From Sphingopyxis bauzanensis (GTDB taxonomy: Bacteria > Pseudomonadota > Alphaproteobacteria > Sphingomonadales > Sphingomonadaceae), in the NCBI RefSeq assembly GCF_002205675.1, contig NZ_NISK01000002.1:891076-955075 (forward strand): a DNA stretch of 64,000 nucleotides, written 5' to 3'. The notes below the pieces were generated by a model, which was not told the origin of the DNA, searched no databases, and saw only the letters and a list, made by a program, of their open reading frames with translations. Every line of letters starts with the position of its first letter. Position 1 is the first letter of the stretch. Below are positions 45,904 to 55,207 of the stretch, piece by piece. The translations under genes and the position numbers were made by a program.

Positions 45904-46611
45904 TCAGCGAAGCGGCAGCCAGGCCGACGTCTCGGTTCCCGGTCCTCCGGAGAAAACCATCAGCGCCGCTTCGATCGAACCAAACCATTCCAGCGGATCG
46001 ACCTTGTAGCGCAGCAGATCCTGATCGCTAAGCTTCGCGTCCCTGATCACGGCGATCGCCTTATCCAGACGCTCATGGCACTTCGCCTTTACGATCGCCG
46101 ACGCGACGGGAAGCTGCCGCCGCAAGGTCTCGCTAACTTCGATATGGAATCCGATACTGAGCGACGCGCTGGAGAACTCCCAGTTTCCCGCGCCGCTCCC
46201 CTTCGCGAATAGAAAATCCCGGTGCCAGAGGTCGCCTGCGATCCTGGCGCTTTGCTCGACATGGCCTATCGCGCCGTTCCGCAGCCGGATGATCATGTCG
46301 TGATCGGCCTGCTGTTCCGGCAAGAGCTTCGACGCATCGAGCTGAACCGACCCGCGTTCACTCTTCGACCCGCTGGTCGCGGTGGCGCGGGCATAAAGCA
46401 ATATAGCGGTCGTCAACAAGCCGCTCTGAACATGAAGCAGGGCAAGGGGATCGATGCCATCGGCTGCCTTTGTCACCTGGGCCAGCGCATCGCAGGCCCC
46501 TTGGGCCTGCTCAAGATCCGCGCTGCACGACTGAGCTCTCCAGGCTTGCCTCAGCGCGCTTGAGATTCTCTTGTCGCCGCCTTTTACTTCGATCGAGGTA
46601 GCGAGCTTCAT
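45904..46611 (-). CDS. Unknown protein downstream of traI
   Basis: This 235-residue protein from the ATG at 46611 is helical and soluble, beginning MKLATSIEVKGGDKRISSALRQAWR, with DHDMIIRLRNGAIGHVEQSARIAGDLWHRDF in the middle. The upstream open frame reaching 46773 is not counted because it lacks protein character. I recognise no family. A 173-base gap without a gene separates it from traI. Confidence 0.58.
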   Translation of the reverse strand: MKLATSIEVKGGDKRISSALRQAWRAQSCSADLEQAQGACDALAQVTKAADGIDPLALLHVQSGLLTTAILLYARATATSGSKSERGSVQLDASKLLPEQQADHDMIIRLRNGAIGHVEQSARIAGDLWHRDFLFAKGSGAGNWEFSSASLSIGFHIEVSETLRRQLPVASAIVKAKCHERLDKAIAVIRDAKLSDQDLLRYKVDPLEWFGSIEAALMVFSGGPGTETSAWLPLR

Positions 46612-46784
46612 GAGATTTACCGTTACCGGCAGCGTAAACGGGATGCCGCCGCCCAAAGGACTCTTCGCCAATCTTCGTCTCCTGCCGGCAGGCGCCGGTG
46701 CAGGCGACCAGGCCAAGGCGTTGCCGCGGACCTTGTGGCACCCGCCGTCCCGTCGATCCAGAGACAAGGCCAAAACCTTTGGCC

Positions 46785-49700
46785 CTATAGATCGAGCCCC
46801 AGGCCCCGCTCCGGCAGCAGGGGCAAAGTGTCACTACGGCCGCTCTTGTCGGGCGCGTCGGGTGTCTTGCCGTTGCCGGCGCCCTCGGTTGCTGGACCCG
46901 CCGGCAATGGCGGCAATTCGCCTCCAGCCGCGGGTATGTCGGGCAGCCCCAGACCGTCGATCGGCCCAGGATCGAACGGCGCCTCCGGCGCGGAGCACCG
47001 GCGCCCATCGATATCGATGCGCCCGAGCGTTTCCAGGGCGGATGTCTTATTGCCGGGATTCATATCGAGCTGGCGGGAGAGCTTTTCCTTGTCGTCGACG
47101 ATCATGGTGAGCGCGTCGCGGACGCGTGTCACGGCGACGTTGAACAGCCGCTGGTTCGACAAATGCCGCTCATGCGACGACATGACGGTGATGGCCTTGT
47201 CGGTCGTGATCCCCTGCGCCATGTGCATGTTGAGACTATAGGCAAGATCGAGCCGCGACAGCATCGGATCGCCCTCCGCGAGCCGTAGCTGCTGCCGATC
47301 CGCCGTCTCCACTACGATCGCGCCGCTCTCGACCGTCGCGACGCGGGCCAAGGCCGAATTGAACAGGCCGCGCGCCTTGTCGTTGGCGGTCCAGCGGATG
47401 CGATCGCCTTCCCGCAGCGCGAGCGACTTCTTCTCGGCGAGCTGCAGGCGGTCGCGCTGTTCGGTTGGGGACAGTTTGAGCGGATCGAAGCGTATCCGTC
47501 GTCGCCCATCGGCGAGCTCGACCTTGCCGCTGCGAACTATCCTGACGACGTCGTAGCGCCCCGCCGCGATGCCGACATCCCGCGCACCGCCGGCGCCCAC
47601 TTCAAGGGTCTGGCCGGGGCGGTAGGTCGAGACATGTCGCAGCTCCTCGCGGGTCGTGTTGATCCGCTCATAAACGGTGACCTGAAAGGCCTCGCCCTTC
47701 ACGCTCCCTTCGGCGACCAGACCGTCCTGGATTCGTTCGTTGATGACGGTTCGGGCATCGCGGCCCGAAGCGAAGATCGCCGTCACCTCGCGTTCCGTGG
47801 GCGGAAGCGCGAGCCAGCGATCAGCCGCTGCCGAGGCGGGATCGGCTTCCTCGATGACGTTGTCGCCGAGTACCGCGAGTGCGGCCCCAGCCTTGCCGAT
47901 ATTGGCAAGCGCCGCGACCGTGCGCAGCTGATCGGTGCGCTGACGGATGTTCATGTCCATTCGCGCCATTGTGCCGCCGCCCGCCTGGATCATCGCGAAC
48001 GCCTTGCCCGCATCGATCGAGGACAGCTGTTGCCGATCGCCGACGAGAACGAGCTTGTCCACGCCGAGCGTCTCCGCGATACCGTGAAGCTTCAGCATGT
48101 CGCTGCTCGAGACCATCGAAGTCTCATCGACAACAAGCATGCTGCCAGCGAGAGACGCGCGCGCCGCCTGGTGTCGATCCGTCCCCTGCTCCGCGATAAA
48201 CCGCTCGTTGGCCAGCACGAAAGAGGCGATCGTCTGCGCCTTGATCCCCGCCCCTTCGGCAAGGTCGGCAACCATCTTGTTCTGAAAGGCAAGCCCCATG
48301 ATCGCACGCCCTTCAGCCTGCGCGACACCCGCGACCGCCTGGAGCATGGTTGACTTTCCGGCGCCCGCGACGCCTTGCACAACGACCGAACGATCGGGAG
48401 ACGAAAGGATCATTGTCGCGGCCGCGAGCTGGCCCGGATTGAGGGGCCGCTCGGCCGCGTCCTGGAGGCGGCCCGGCGCGGCATCCGCCGAGACGACAGG
48501 GCTAGCCAATCCCCTCCCCTTCTCGACCGCCGCGAAAATCCTCTCCTCGGTCTGGAGCGCCTCGCGTGTCGTCACCATGCGACCGGTTCGGTCGGCCGCT
48601 GCGGCGACGCCCTGGATGAGCTGCCTCCTGTCGACGAGCGCCCCGATCCGGCGCTCGACACCCTCGATCGTGACGCCCTTCAGACCGAGATCGAGCGCGG
48701 TCTTGGCGAGCGTATCGACAGGCCAGGCTGCTTCCCGCTCGCCAAGGATGCGAACCGCCGATGCAACGGCAAGCTGGGTTCGGGCCGCGGCGGGGGAGGC
48801 GACCGCGCGGGCGAGGCCGGTGTCGACGAGGGGATCGTGGGGGCGGAGCAGCCCGCCGAGCCGCTGGCGCGCCGTATCGATCGCGTCCGAGATCGCGCGA
48901 TAACCCTTGTCGAAAATGCTGCCCGCAGGAGCAAAGACGGACCGCGCTTCGGCTGCCGCGACGAGCGCCTTGCCGTCGAAACCGAGTGCGGCCGCCCGGC
49001 TGGCCCATTCCTGTTTCAGCGCCGCACGATCCTCGACGCCGAGCTTGGGATCGCGCGACCGTTTCGTGATCTCGCGCAAGCCCTCCGGCGACTTGATGCC
49101 GAGATGCGTCGCGCGCTCAAGAATTTCCGCGCGCCGCTGGCTGAACTCCGCAAGAACAGCCTTCGGGACCCCCGCGATCTCGAAGGTTCCATGCTTTCCC
49201 TTCATGTCGAGGCTATATCCGAGGCGCTCCAGCTCGCTGCGCAGATGCGCGTGATAGATCGCGCCAATGACGGTGTTGCGGCTCCACAGCTTGTCGGCGT
49301 GCAGCGCCTGCCAATTGCCCCCCGGCATGCGTGTGAGATTGGCGATTACGGCATGGATATGACCCTGGGGATCGAGCGCGCGGCTCGTGTCGTGCTGGAA
49401 GAGGGCATAGACGAGATTGCCGGTCTGGACCGGAACCTTGCGGCCCTCCACATCGCGCCGTCCTTCCGCGAGATTCTTCTCGACCCACGCCATGGTTTTG
49501 GCGACCGCGGCCATGTTGGCGGCGAGGATGCGCTTGTCCCCTGCGACATAAGCCATCACCGACGCGGACTTTGGCATCGAGAAGGTAAGGTCGAATCCTG
49601 GGCGCCGGTTCTCGACCTGCGCGACCGCCTCACCGTCTGGAAGGCTCCCGTTCAATATCGCTTCGAAACCGTCTTTCGTGACCTCTCCAGAAAGTCCGAG

Positions 49701-49823
49701 ATCGGTTGCACCTTCCCCCGCCCAAAGACTGACCTCGGAGGAGCCCTCGACGGTGTAATAATCGTCCTTCGCGAAATAGTTCGCAGCGCCTGCGGCCGAG
49801 CGTACGGGTGCGATCGACAGCAT
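46785..49823 (-). CDS. traI: MobF relaxase-helicase TraI
   Basis: The 1012-residue protein has an N-terminal TrwC/TraI relaxase domain with candidate nicking tyrosines Tyr22/Tyr23 (YFAKDDYYTVEG) and the metal-binding histidines in HDTSRALDPQGHIHAVI. The RecD-like helicase follows, with Walker A VVVQGVAGAGKSTMLQAV and Walker B SMLVVDETSMVSS, and late motifs SLNMHMAQGITTDKAI and NVAVTRVRDAL. It nicks oriT and unwinds the transferred strand. It lies three bases downstream of traD. Confidence 0.96.
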   Translation of the reverse strand: MLSIAPVRSAAGAANYFAKDDYYTVEGSSEVSLWAGEGATDLGLSGEVTKDGFEAILNGSLPDGEAVAQVENRRPGFDLTFSMPKSASVMAYVAGDKRILAANMAAVAKTMAWVEKNLAEGRRDVEGRKVPVQTGNLVYALFQHDTSRALDPQGHIHAVIANLTRMPGGNWQALHADKLWSRNTVIGAIYHAHLRSELERLGYSLDMKGKHGTFEIAGVPKAVLAEFSQRRAEILERATHLGIKSPEGLREITKRSRDPKLGVEDRAALKQEWASRAAALGFDGKALVAAAEARSVFAPAGSIFDKGYRAISDAIDTARQRLGGLLRPHDPLVDTGLARAVASPAAARTQLAVASAVRILGEREAAWPVDTLAKTALDLGLKGVTIEGVERRIGALVDRRQLIQGVAAAADRTGRMVTTREALQTEERIFAAVEKGRGLASPVVSADAAPGRLQDAAERPLNPGQLAAATMILSSPDRSVVVQGVAGAGKSTMLQAVAGVAQAEGRAIMGLAFQNKMVADLAEGAGIKAQTIASFVLANERFIAEQGTDRHQAARASLAGSMLVVDETSMVSSSDMLKLHGIAETLGVDKLVLVGDRQQLSSIDAGKAFAMIQAGGGTMARMDMNIRQRTDQLRTVAALANIGKAGAALAVLGDNVIEEADPASAAADRWLALPPTEREVTAIFASGRDARTVINERIQDGLVAEGSVKGEAFQVTVYERINTTREELRHVSTYRPGQTLEVGAGGARDVGIAAGRYDVVRIVRSGKVELADGRRRIRFDPLKLSPTEQRDRLQLAEKKSLALREGDRIRWTANDKARGLFNSALARVATVESGAIVVETADRQQLRLAEGDPMLSRLDLAYSLNMHMAQGITTDKAITVMSSHERHLSNQRLFNVAVTRVRDALTMIVDDKEKLSRQLDMNPGNKTSALETLGRIDIDGRRCSAPEAPFDPGPIDGLGLPDIPAAGGELPPLPAGPATEGAGNGKTPDAPDKSGRSDTLPLLPERGLGLDL

Positions 49824-49826
49824 GGC

Positions 49827-52109
49827 TCAGATGCCGATATCGAGGCCGTCATCCTCTCGCCCGCTTCCGAACGCCTGTCGCAGTTCGAAAAGCGTCAAAT
49901 CCTCCGGAACAGGCGGCGCCCCGACCTGTCCCTTGGGACCGGAATCCCGGCTCGGCGCTGGCGCTTCAGCCTCCGCCGATGGCTTGCCTGCGTACCGCGC
50001 CGGCGCTTCGCTCGCGGGTGCCGGCGCCCCGCCCGGCGCGCCCGTGGTCGGCGCCGTCTCCTCGCTCGGCTCTGGCTCGGCAGAGAGGATACGGGCGGCC
50101 AGATCGCGCGCGACATTGCGCGGTTCGGCCTCACCCTCCGACACCTGCGATGCGCCATCCCGTCCGCCCGCTTCGCCATCCTCCTCTTGACCGAACGCCT
50201 CTTCGGCGCGCTTCGAGCGGACCGGGCTGACATCGGCGCGCGCGACATGGCCCTCGGCCACGGCCGGATAGTCCTTCCACTCGAGGAGGATGCGCGCGGC
50301 GGGAAAGCCGTCGGGGAATTTCACGAACCCGTGAAGCGCGGGCAAATTGGTGATGTCGTCGGCGATCACGAGCGGCTCGACTTGCTTGCGAGGAGTCAGC
50401 GTCGAGGCGTCGCGCGTGTTGTTATAGCCATAGCTATAGGCCTCATCCATCTGCCGGACTTCGCGGTTGCCGATATAGCGTGCGCATTGCTCCGCGGTGT
50501 CCAGATCCGCGGTCGCAAGAATGAGCTTGGTGCGCGCGAGCGAGGCGAGATTGCGCGCACCCTGCTCGCCATAAACCTCGACCAGCTTTTCGAAACTATG
50601 GATGCCGAGGACCATCGCACCGCCGAAGGCGCGGCCCGTCTGGAGCCCGTTCTCGATCGCGGGCAATCGGTGCAGCGCACCAAGCTCGTCGAACATGAAC
50701 CATGTGCGCAGGGACCGCGTGCGCGGGAGGGTCATGAGGCGGTTGATGGCAAGGTCCATCCAGAGCGTCAGAAGCGCCCTGTTCATCGGCAGATCGATAT
50801 AGTTGGAGGTCACGAACAGGATCGCTCCGGGCTTCTTGTCACCGGTAATCCAGTCCCGGATCGAGAAGGGCTCCCCCTCATCCGGCAGAAAGCGCAGGAC
50901 CTGCGCATTGGTGTTCATGACGGCACGGATGGATTCCGCCATACGCGCAGCTTCGGGTGCAGTCAGCGGGTCGGCGATGGTGTTCGCGAGGAAGCGATGC
51001 ACGCGCTTCAGATCCGCGGTCATCAGATTTTCCGAAAGCGCGAGGTTGGTTGTCTGCCCGCGCTCCTGGAGGCGCATGCACATCTCGATGAAGAGAGTGC
51101 GTGCAGCGAGAGCCCAGAAGGGTTCCGAGGACCCGCCATCGGATGGAATAAGCGCGGCGGCCGCGGCCGTGAACTCGCTATGGGTCCGGCAGTCGTTGAA
51201 GATCGACCAGGACGGGCACCGCGCATCCATCGGATTGAGGATCGTGTCGCGCGCCGGGTCGTAGAAGGCCTCGACATAGGCGCCGGTGAGATCGAAGATC
51301 ACCGCCGTGTCCTGGCGCGCGCGCATCTGCGCGACGAGGCTCCTGAGTTCCGTGGTCTTGCCCGATCCCGTCGTGCCGATGAGCATGACATGCGACTGCT
51401 CGGTGCGGTGCGGAAAGGGAATCCCGGCGAGCAGATAAGGGTGGTGGATGCCAGCTTCCTTGCGGGCACGGAACGGCATCGCGAGCACCGCGGCAGGCGA
51501 GTGCCCGGGGCAATGCGCATGCACATCCTCCTCGTACCGGGCCTGGTTATGTTCGAGGATCTCAGCGCGCAGGAGCGCGCGGTCGACGAGCATGGCGCCG
51601 CGCTCGTGGCGCTCCTGCAGGATGGACCGGCCCCGCCGATGCGATAGGTCGATGAACCATATCGCCGTCGGGATCGCGATGAAAATCGAGATGAGGAAAG
51701 CGCCCAGAAGACCGCGCGTTGCGGTATCCCAGGCCCTGATGACTTCGGGGATATAGGGGACCGCCTGCATGACCGTGCGCTCGATCTCGCCGGTTGGCAG
51801 CGTGACATTCACCCGCTTGGCGGGATCGAGGTCGACCCAACCCCAAAAGGCCGAATAGATCTTCATGCAGACAAGCTGGAATCCGTGCTCGTCGAGCTTG
51901 ATCGACATGATGATGAGCCAGGCCGCAACGAACAGGAAGAACCACAGGATCACGGGCAACCGCGCGCCCGAGATCCACATCAGGAGTTCATGGGTCAGGA
52001 GCTGGCTGCCGCGCGTGAAATTCCCGGCATTGCGCTGGACGTTTCCGCGCGCCGAATGATGAGTCAGAGGGATGGGCCGACCGTCCGAGCGGATGTCCTC
52101 ATGCGCCAT
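49827..52109 (-). CDS. traD: TraD, type IV coupling protein
   Basis: The 760-residue protein from the ATG at 52109 has N-terminal membrane spans (LPVILWFFLFVAAWLIIMSI; GLLGAFLISIFIAIPTAIWFI), Walker A VMLIGTTGSGKTTELRSL, and the VirD4-type block WFMFDELGALHRLPAIENGLQTGR. A Pro/Ala/Glu-rich tail ends the protein. It links the relaxosome to the secretion channel. The end of the ribbon-helix-helix gene overlaps its start by 11 bases. Confidence 0.95.
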   Translation of the reverse strand: MAHEDIRSDGRPIPLTHHSARGNVQRNAGNFTRGSQLLTHELLMWISGARLPVILWFFLFVAAWLIIMSIKLDEHGFQLVCMKIYSAFWGWVDLDPAKRVNVTLPTGEIERTVMQAVPYIPEVIRAWDTATRGLLGAFLISIFIAIPTAIWFIDLSHRRGRSILQERHERGAMLVDRALLRAEILEHNQARYEEDVHAHCPGHSPAAVLAMPFRARKEAGIHHPYLLAGIPFPHRTEQSHVMLIGTTGSGKTTELRSLVAQMRARQDTAVIFDLTGAYVEAFYDPARDTILNPMDARCPSWSIFNDCRTHSEFTAAAAALIPSDGGSSEPFWALAARTLFIEMCMRLQERGQTTNLALSENLMTADLKRVHRFLANTIADPLTAPEAARMAESIRAVMNTNAQVLRFLPDEGEPFSIRDWITGDKKPGAILFVTSNYIDLPMNRALLTLWMDLAINRLMTLPRTRSLRTWFMFDELGALHRLPAIENGLQTGRAFGGAMVLGIHSFEKLVEVYGEQGARNLASLARTKLILATADLDTAEQCARYIGNREVRQMDEAYSYGYNNTRDASTLTPRKQVEPLVIADDITNLPALHGFVKFPDGFPAARILLEWKDYPAVAEGHVARADVSPVRSKRAEEAFGQEEDGEAGGRDGASQVSEGEAEPRNVARDLAARILSAEPEPSEETAPTTGAPGGAPAPASEAPARYAGKPSAEAEAPAPSRDSGPKGQVGAPPVPEDLTLFELRQAFGSGREDDGLDIGI

Positions 52110-52389
52110 GGAACTGCTCCAGTCGCCGGTCGGTTTCCGCCACCAGGCGGTCACGATATTCAGGGAATTGCTCGCGGATGATGATGTCGAGCGCGAGGTG
52201 CTGATACTCGCCGATGCGGGCCATGCGCCGACAGCTCGACGCAAGCAGATCGCTCCCCGCGAGATACCGGTCAACGGCGGCCCGGATGATGTCCGAAGGC
52301 GTGCAGTCGCCTTCTGCGGCGAGCAGCACGATCCGCTCATATTTGGCGCGGTCGAGCCGCACCGTGCAATGCTTGTTGGGAGTAGACAA
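52099..52389 (-). CDS. Ribbon-helix-helix-like protein ahead of traD, TTG start
   Basis: The 96-residue protein starts at a TTG at 52389, with a strong AGGAGG about six bases upstream. The N-terminus (CTVRLDRAKYERIVLLAAEGDCTPSDIIRAAVDRYL) fits a ribbon-helix-helix (CopG/Arc-type) DNA-binding domain, as in relaxosome accessory proteins TraY/TraM-like or in TraD partners. It may bind oriT or repress its own promoter. Confidence 0.7.
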   Translation of the reverse strand: MSTPNKHCTVRLDRAKYERIVLLAAEGDCTPSDIIRAAVDRYLAGSDLLASSCRRMARIGEYQHLALDIIIREQFPEYRDRLVAETDRRLEQFHGA

Positions 52390-52394
52390 ACCAG

Positions 52395-52412
52395 GCCTCC
52401 TGGCAGGGAGGC
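52395..52412 (-). promoter_or_regulatory. Hairpin sequestering the ribosome binding site of the ribbon-helix-helix gene
   Basis: On the minus strand GCCTCC pairs with GGAGGC around a six-base loop. The second arm contains the AGGAGG ribosome binding site of the TTG-started gene at 52389. The stem would hide the site and lower translation. Confidence 0.55.
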
Positions 52413-52898
52413 TGGCGGGGTCTCAGGAACTGCTGGCGATTATAGCGGAATTTGGCACGGCGAACAAGATTGCCGTGGCCGGCGCGGGAGCCGTGTTCCG
52501 GGCGAACACGCCAAGGCCCCGCGTTTCCGGGACTTCTCGCCAATCCCTTGGCTGTCCCACGAGAGCACACGTCTGACACCTAGCATATCACGCTGATTTA
52601 TAAGCGAAACCAGGCACCTTCAGGTGCGTTCGGTGTGTCTTTGAATTTAGGCATAATCCAGCACTCCTTTCGCACCTCATTTTGTCGTGAAAATGGCGGA
52701 AATCTGCGCTTCCGGCGGGGTTCTTCCTAGACCACCGGGCGCTTGAACGACAGCTATTTTCGGGTCCAAAATGGAAATCCGAAAGCAAATAGCCATCACA
52801 AGGCTCGATATTGCCCCGGAAATCAGCAGCATGCGCCAAATACGATTCCGAAGTTCCCCGACCTTGCTCCAGACGCACGGCCTGCTAGGGATATGGGG
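52413..52898. other. Non-coding stretch, possible oriT and promoter region
   Basis: No convincing gene on either strand. A tight hairpin GCACCT-TC-AGGTGC lies at 52614-52627. Position next to the relaxosome genes makes it the most likely place for oriT or the traD-traI promoter, but no nick site can be assigned. Confidence 0.35.
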
Positions 52899-53077
52899 CG
52901 CTGCGCAAAGGGCAGCGCCGGACCTCGCAAGTCTGTTACTCAAGCACCTCGGAAAACTCATTTTCCGGGCTGCCGTCGCGCATGTCCAGACCTTCGGGTT
53001 AAAGGTGGCGGCGCATGTGAGTAACATGTTGCGAAGCCCGGCGGCTCCCGCGCCCAGTGCGCGGGAGTTCGGGAGCC
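52899..53077 (+). ncRNA. Candidate structured leader RNA, right copy
   Basis: Read on the plus strand: hairpin CGCTGC/GCAGCG (52899-52904, 52912-52917); long-range helix TCGCAA/TTGCGA (52925-52930, 53029-53034); helix GTTACTCA/TGAGTAAC (52935-52942, 53018-53025); hairpin GGAAAA/TTTTCC (52951-52956, 52961-52966); hairpin ACC-TTCG-GGT (52990-52999); final stem CTCCCGCGC/GCGCGGGAG (53046-53054, 53060-53068). It lies 57 bases upstream of the gene at 53135. The left copy at 21862-22043 keeps the same helices with changed base pairs. Confidence 0.65.
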
Positions 53078-53134
53078 TTCGCCGCGTCGCTCCGTTCTCC
53101 ATATCCAGTCGTCGCACGCGGGCCGGAGAGAACG

Positions 53135-53719
53135 ATGCCGGACCATCAAGGCACACCGCAGAATTGGCGTTTCGAGCCGCCAGAAATTGACCCCGGCGAC
53201 ATGGGGGCGTGGGAGCGGTTGAAGCGCGAACTGCCGGACGGTTGGGAACCGCTGACTGTCCAGCGGACGGCATATAAGCGCGCGCTCGGAGAGGTCCGTT
53301 TTCGCAACGCGATCGCTTCACTAGAAGCTATCGATCCCGATGCGGACCATGTCACCCCTACACTCTATTACGGGGCGGGCATTGCCGCACAGATGGGCCT
53401 TACGGCCTATCTGCTTGAACGCGGCTTTGACGACCATTGGTGTGCTAGAAATGTGGGCCTTCGGATCACTACCGCACTGGACTGGGCGAATGCCGCTGGC
53501 CTGAACCACGCGAACCCTTCAATCTGTCGGTTGGCAATCGTTCTCACACCTTATTGGAAGTGGCGACGGTTCTGGAAAAGCGAGATTTTGCGCAGTGCCG
53601 ATTGTGGATTTAGGCCGGGGGACGTTCACGCCATTATCGATAATCTGCTGGACCACATCTGTAATGCAACTGGGTTTGAATATCCGGTCGCGGACAGTCC
53701 GCGCCGCGAGCAACTTTGA
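53135..53719 (+). CDS. Unknown protein family, paralogue of 21246-21809, with structured RNA leader
   Basis: The 194-residue protein starts at the ATG at 53135 (GGAGAG upstream). The conserved core is GAGIAAQMGLTAYLLERGFDDHWCARNVG and LTPYWKW; the N-terminal third differs from the left paralogue. No known domain is recognised and no membrane segment is seen. Ten bases downstream a small sigma-like gene follows in the same direction, so the two may form an operon. Confidence 0.8.
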   Translation: MPDHQGTPQNWRFEPPEIDPGDMGAWERLKRELPDGWEPLTVQRTAYKRALGEVRFRNAIASLEAIDPDADHVTPTLYYGAGIAAQMGLTAYLLERGFDDHWCARNVGLRITTALDWANAAGLNHANPSICRLAIVLTPYWKWRRFWKSEILRSADCGFRPGDVHAIIDNLLDHICNATGFEYPVADSPRREQL

Positions 53720-53729
53720 CTAGACCAGC

Positions 53730-53981
53730 GTGGAACCGTCCCCAATTAGCGGATCTGAACGCGACGAGTTCATTCGTCGTTTCGAGCAGGCGTTGAGCGA
53801 GCTTCCCGAACGACAGCGAGAAATCTTTAGGCTGAGTGCGAAGGAGGATCTGACCTATCCGGAAATCGCCGACCGCCTTGGGATCAAAGCCTCCGTGGTT
53901 GCGCATCATCTGGCGAAGGCGTTGCGCTATCTCGACGGCCGCGTGATGCAGACGACGGGAACAGATCCCGCGCGAATGTGA
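53730..53981 (+). CDS. Small sigma-70 region 4-like helix-turn-helix protein
   Basis: The 83-residue protein has the segment ALSELPERQREIFRLSAKEDLTYPEIADRLGIKASVVAHHLAKALRYL, which closely follows sigma-70 region 4.2 of ECF sigma factors but without region 2. It starts at a GTG. Without region 2 it cannot be a full sigma factor; it may be an autonomous DNA-binding regulator. A similar small gene lies at 54971-55207. Confidence 0.72.
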   Translation: MEPSPISGSERDEFIRRFEQALSELPERQREIFRLSAKEDLTYPEIADRLGIKASVVAHHLAKALRYLDGRVMQTTGTDPARM

Positions 53982-54004
53982 TGCACGTCGGGATAAAATC
54001 CGCA

Positions 54005-54763
54005 CTAGGCACGAATAGCGCGTTGATAGAGCGGCGAAACCGGTACGTTTCCGGCCGACTTCTTGAGATTGCACGGTTCGCAGAGCAATTGGAGATTGGT
54101 GACGTCATTGGCGCCGAAACGGGCAAGGGGCACGATATGATCGTACCGCTCCGTTTCCAGCTGATTGATAAGCGCGGCCAAGCTTCGTTTGCAGGATCGG
54201 CACTCGCCTTTGTCACGATAAAAGATTGCGCGACGCGCCCAGATCGGGATTTTTGCGCGTTTTAGCGTCCCGGAGCGGGTCTTGTTTTTTTCTCCGAAGC
54301 CGGAATACTCAATATAGCCCGCACAGAGCCGATTGAATTTTTGGAGGAAGCCGACGTCGTTGAAGAGGACATGAAAAACCTCGTCTACAAGCTCATCGAT
54401 TGCCTCGTGGAAACGATCGGATTCCGCGACGAAGCTCCAAAAGCTCTCCTCGTCCTCCAGCGCGCTTTCAGGGTATTCGACGCCATAGAGATCTAGGAAT
54501 TTGCGCAGGAAACGACAGACAAGGTCGCCTCGCGCCACCTCCTCGGTGACAATTGGCACCGAAACCTCCCGAATGAAATCATGCAGATTGGTGTGCCGGT
54601 TGAAGGGTCGCATCAGCGATAGGGCCCGCATGTCGCCAAGTATGTCTTCGATCCCTCGAAGAAAGGCTCCAGGCGTCGAAACGACGTTAAAAACGGCATT
54701 TGCTAGATAGTAAACACTGAAACCGCGCGCCTCATAATAGTTCTCCACGCGCACGTCGCTCAT
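54005..54763 (-). CDS. HNH endonuclease-domain protein
   Basis: The 252-residue protein has a C-terminal HNH domain with two CxxC pairs (CRSCKRS and CEPCNLKKS) and the central YDHIVPLARFGANDVTNLQLLC. The N-terminal 160 residues are helical and unassigned. It is convergent with the sigma-like gene. It may be a defence or mobile-element nuclease. Confidence 0.82.
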   Translation of the reverse strand: MSDVRVENYYEARGFSVYYLANAVFNVVSTPGAFLRGIEDILGDMRALSLMRPFNRHTNLHDFIREVSVPIVTEEVARGDLVCRFLRKFLDLYGVEYPESALEDEESFWSFVAESDRFHEAIDELVDEVFHVLFNDVGFLQKFNRLCAGYIEYSGFGEKNKTRSGTLKRAKIPIWARRAIFYRDKGECRSCKRSLAALINQLETERYDHIVPLARFGANDVTNLQLLCEPCNLKKSAGNVPVSPLYQRAIRA

Positions 54764-54970
54764 CGTGAATTACGCCGCTTTTCCTGTGTCCGACAAGGAC
54801 GCCCGCTTTCTCGCGATGCTGGCGAATGCGGTTCACGCATCGGCACGGATCGCAGCCTCAAGCTCTCGCTGTTTGGCGGCAGCAGATGGACAATTTCGGT
54901 GCGCATTAGATACATCCTAGCAAAGGCTTTATCGCGATGCCCAGCCTAAACCGGGCACCGCGAACAATCG
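54764..54970. other. Gap without a supported gene
   Basis: Nothing recognised in these 207 bases; they include the upstream region of the HNH gene. Confidence 0.4.
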
Positions 54971-55207
54971 TCATCGCGGAGACGGCGGGATGTCACCATC
55001 GCCATCAAGTGCGGCGCCAAGCTCGGCCAGCGCCTCGGCGAGATTCCGCTTCACTTGCGCGATGTCGATGCCAAGGCGAGCGGCGATCTGGCCATACCGT
55101 AGCCCATCGCTGGCGCTGAGCCGATAGACCGAGCGCCGGGGTTCGGGCATTGCGGCCAGCGCGAGGTGAAGCCGTTCGATCTCGGCGGGTGAAGGCCAGT
55201 CCATCAT
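54971..55207 (-). CDS. Small sigma-70 region 4-like helix-turn-helix protein
   Basis: The 78-residue protein has ALAAMPEPRRSVYRLSASDGLRYGQIAARLGIDIAQVKRNLAEALAELG, again region 4 of a sigma factor alone. The ATG at 55207 overlaps the stop of the upstream gene (ATGA); a second ATG is at 55204. It parallels the gene at 53730: both are placed directly after a small unknown gene that has a structured leader. Confidence 0.72.
   Translation of the reverse strand: MMDWPSPAEIERLHLALAAMPEPRRSVYRLSASDGLRYGQIAARLGIDIAQVKRNLAEALAELGAALDGDGDIPPSPR

Noticed and set aside
48375..51647. Very long open frame on the plus strand across traI and traD
   Set aside because: It lies antisense to two well-supported genes with complete motifs. 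Its translation is Arg-rich without domains, as expected for a shadow frame in GC-rich DNA.
52677..53321. Minus-strand frame of about 210 residues upstream of the right unknown gene
   Set aside because: It runs antisense through the structured leader and into the 53135 gene; the changes between the two leaders preserve pairing, not protein sequence.
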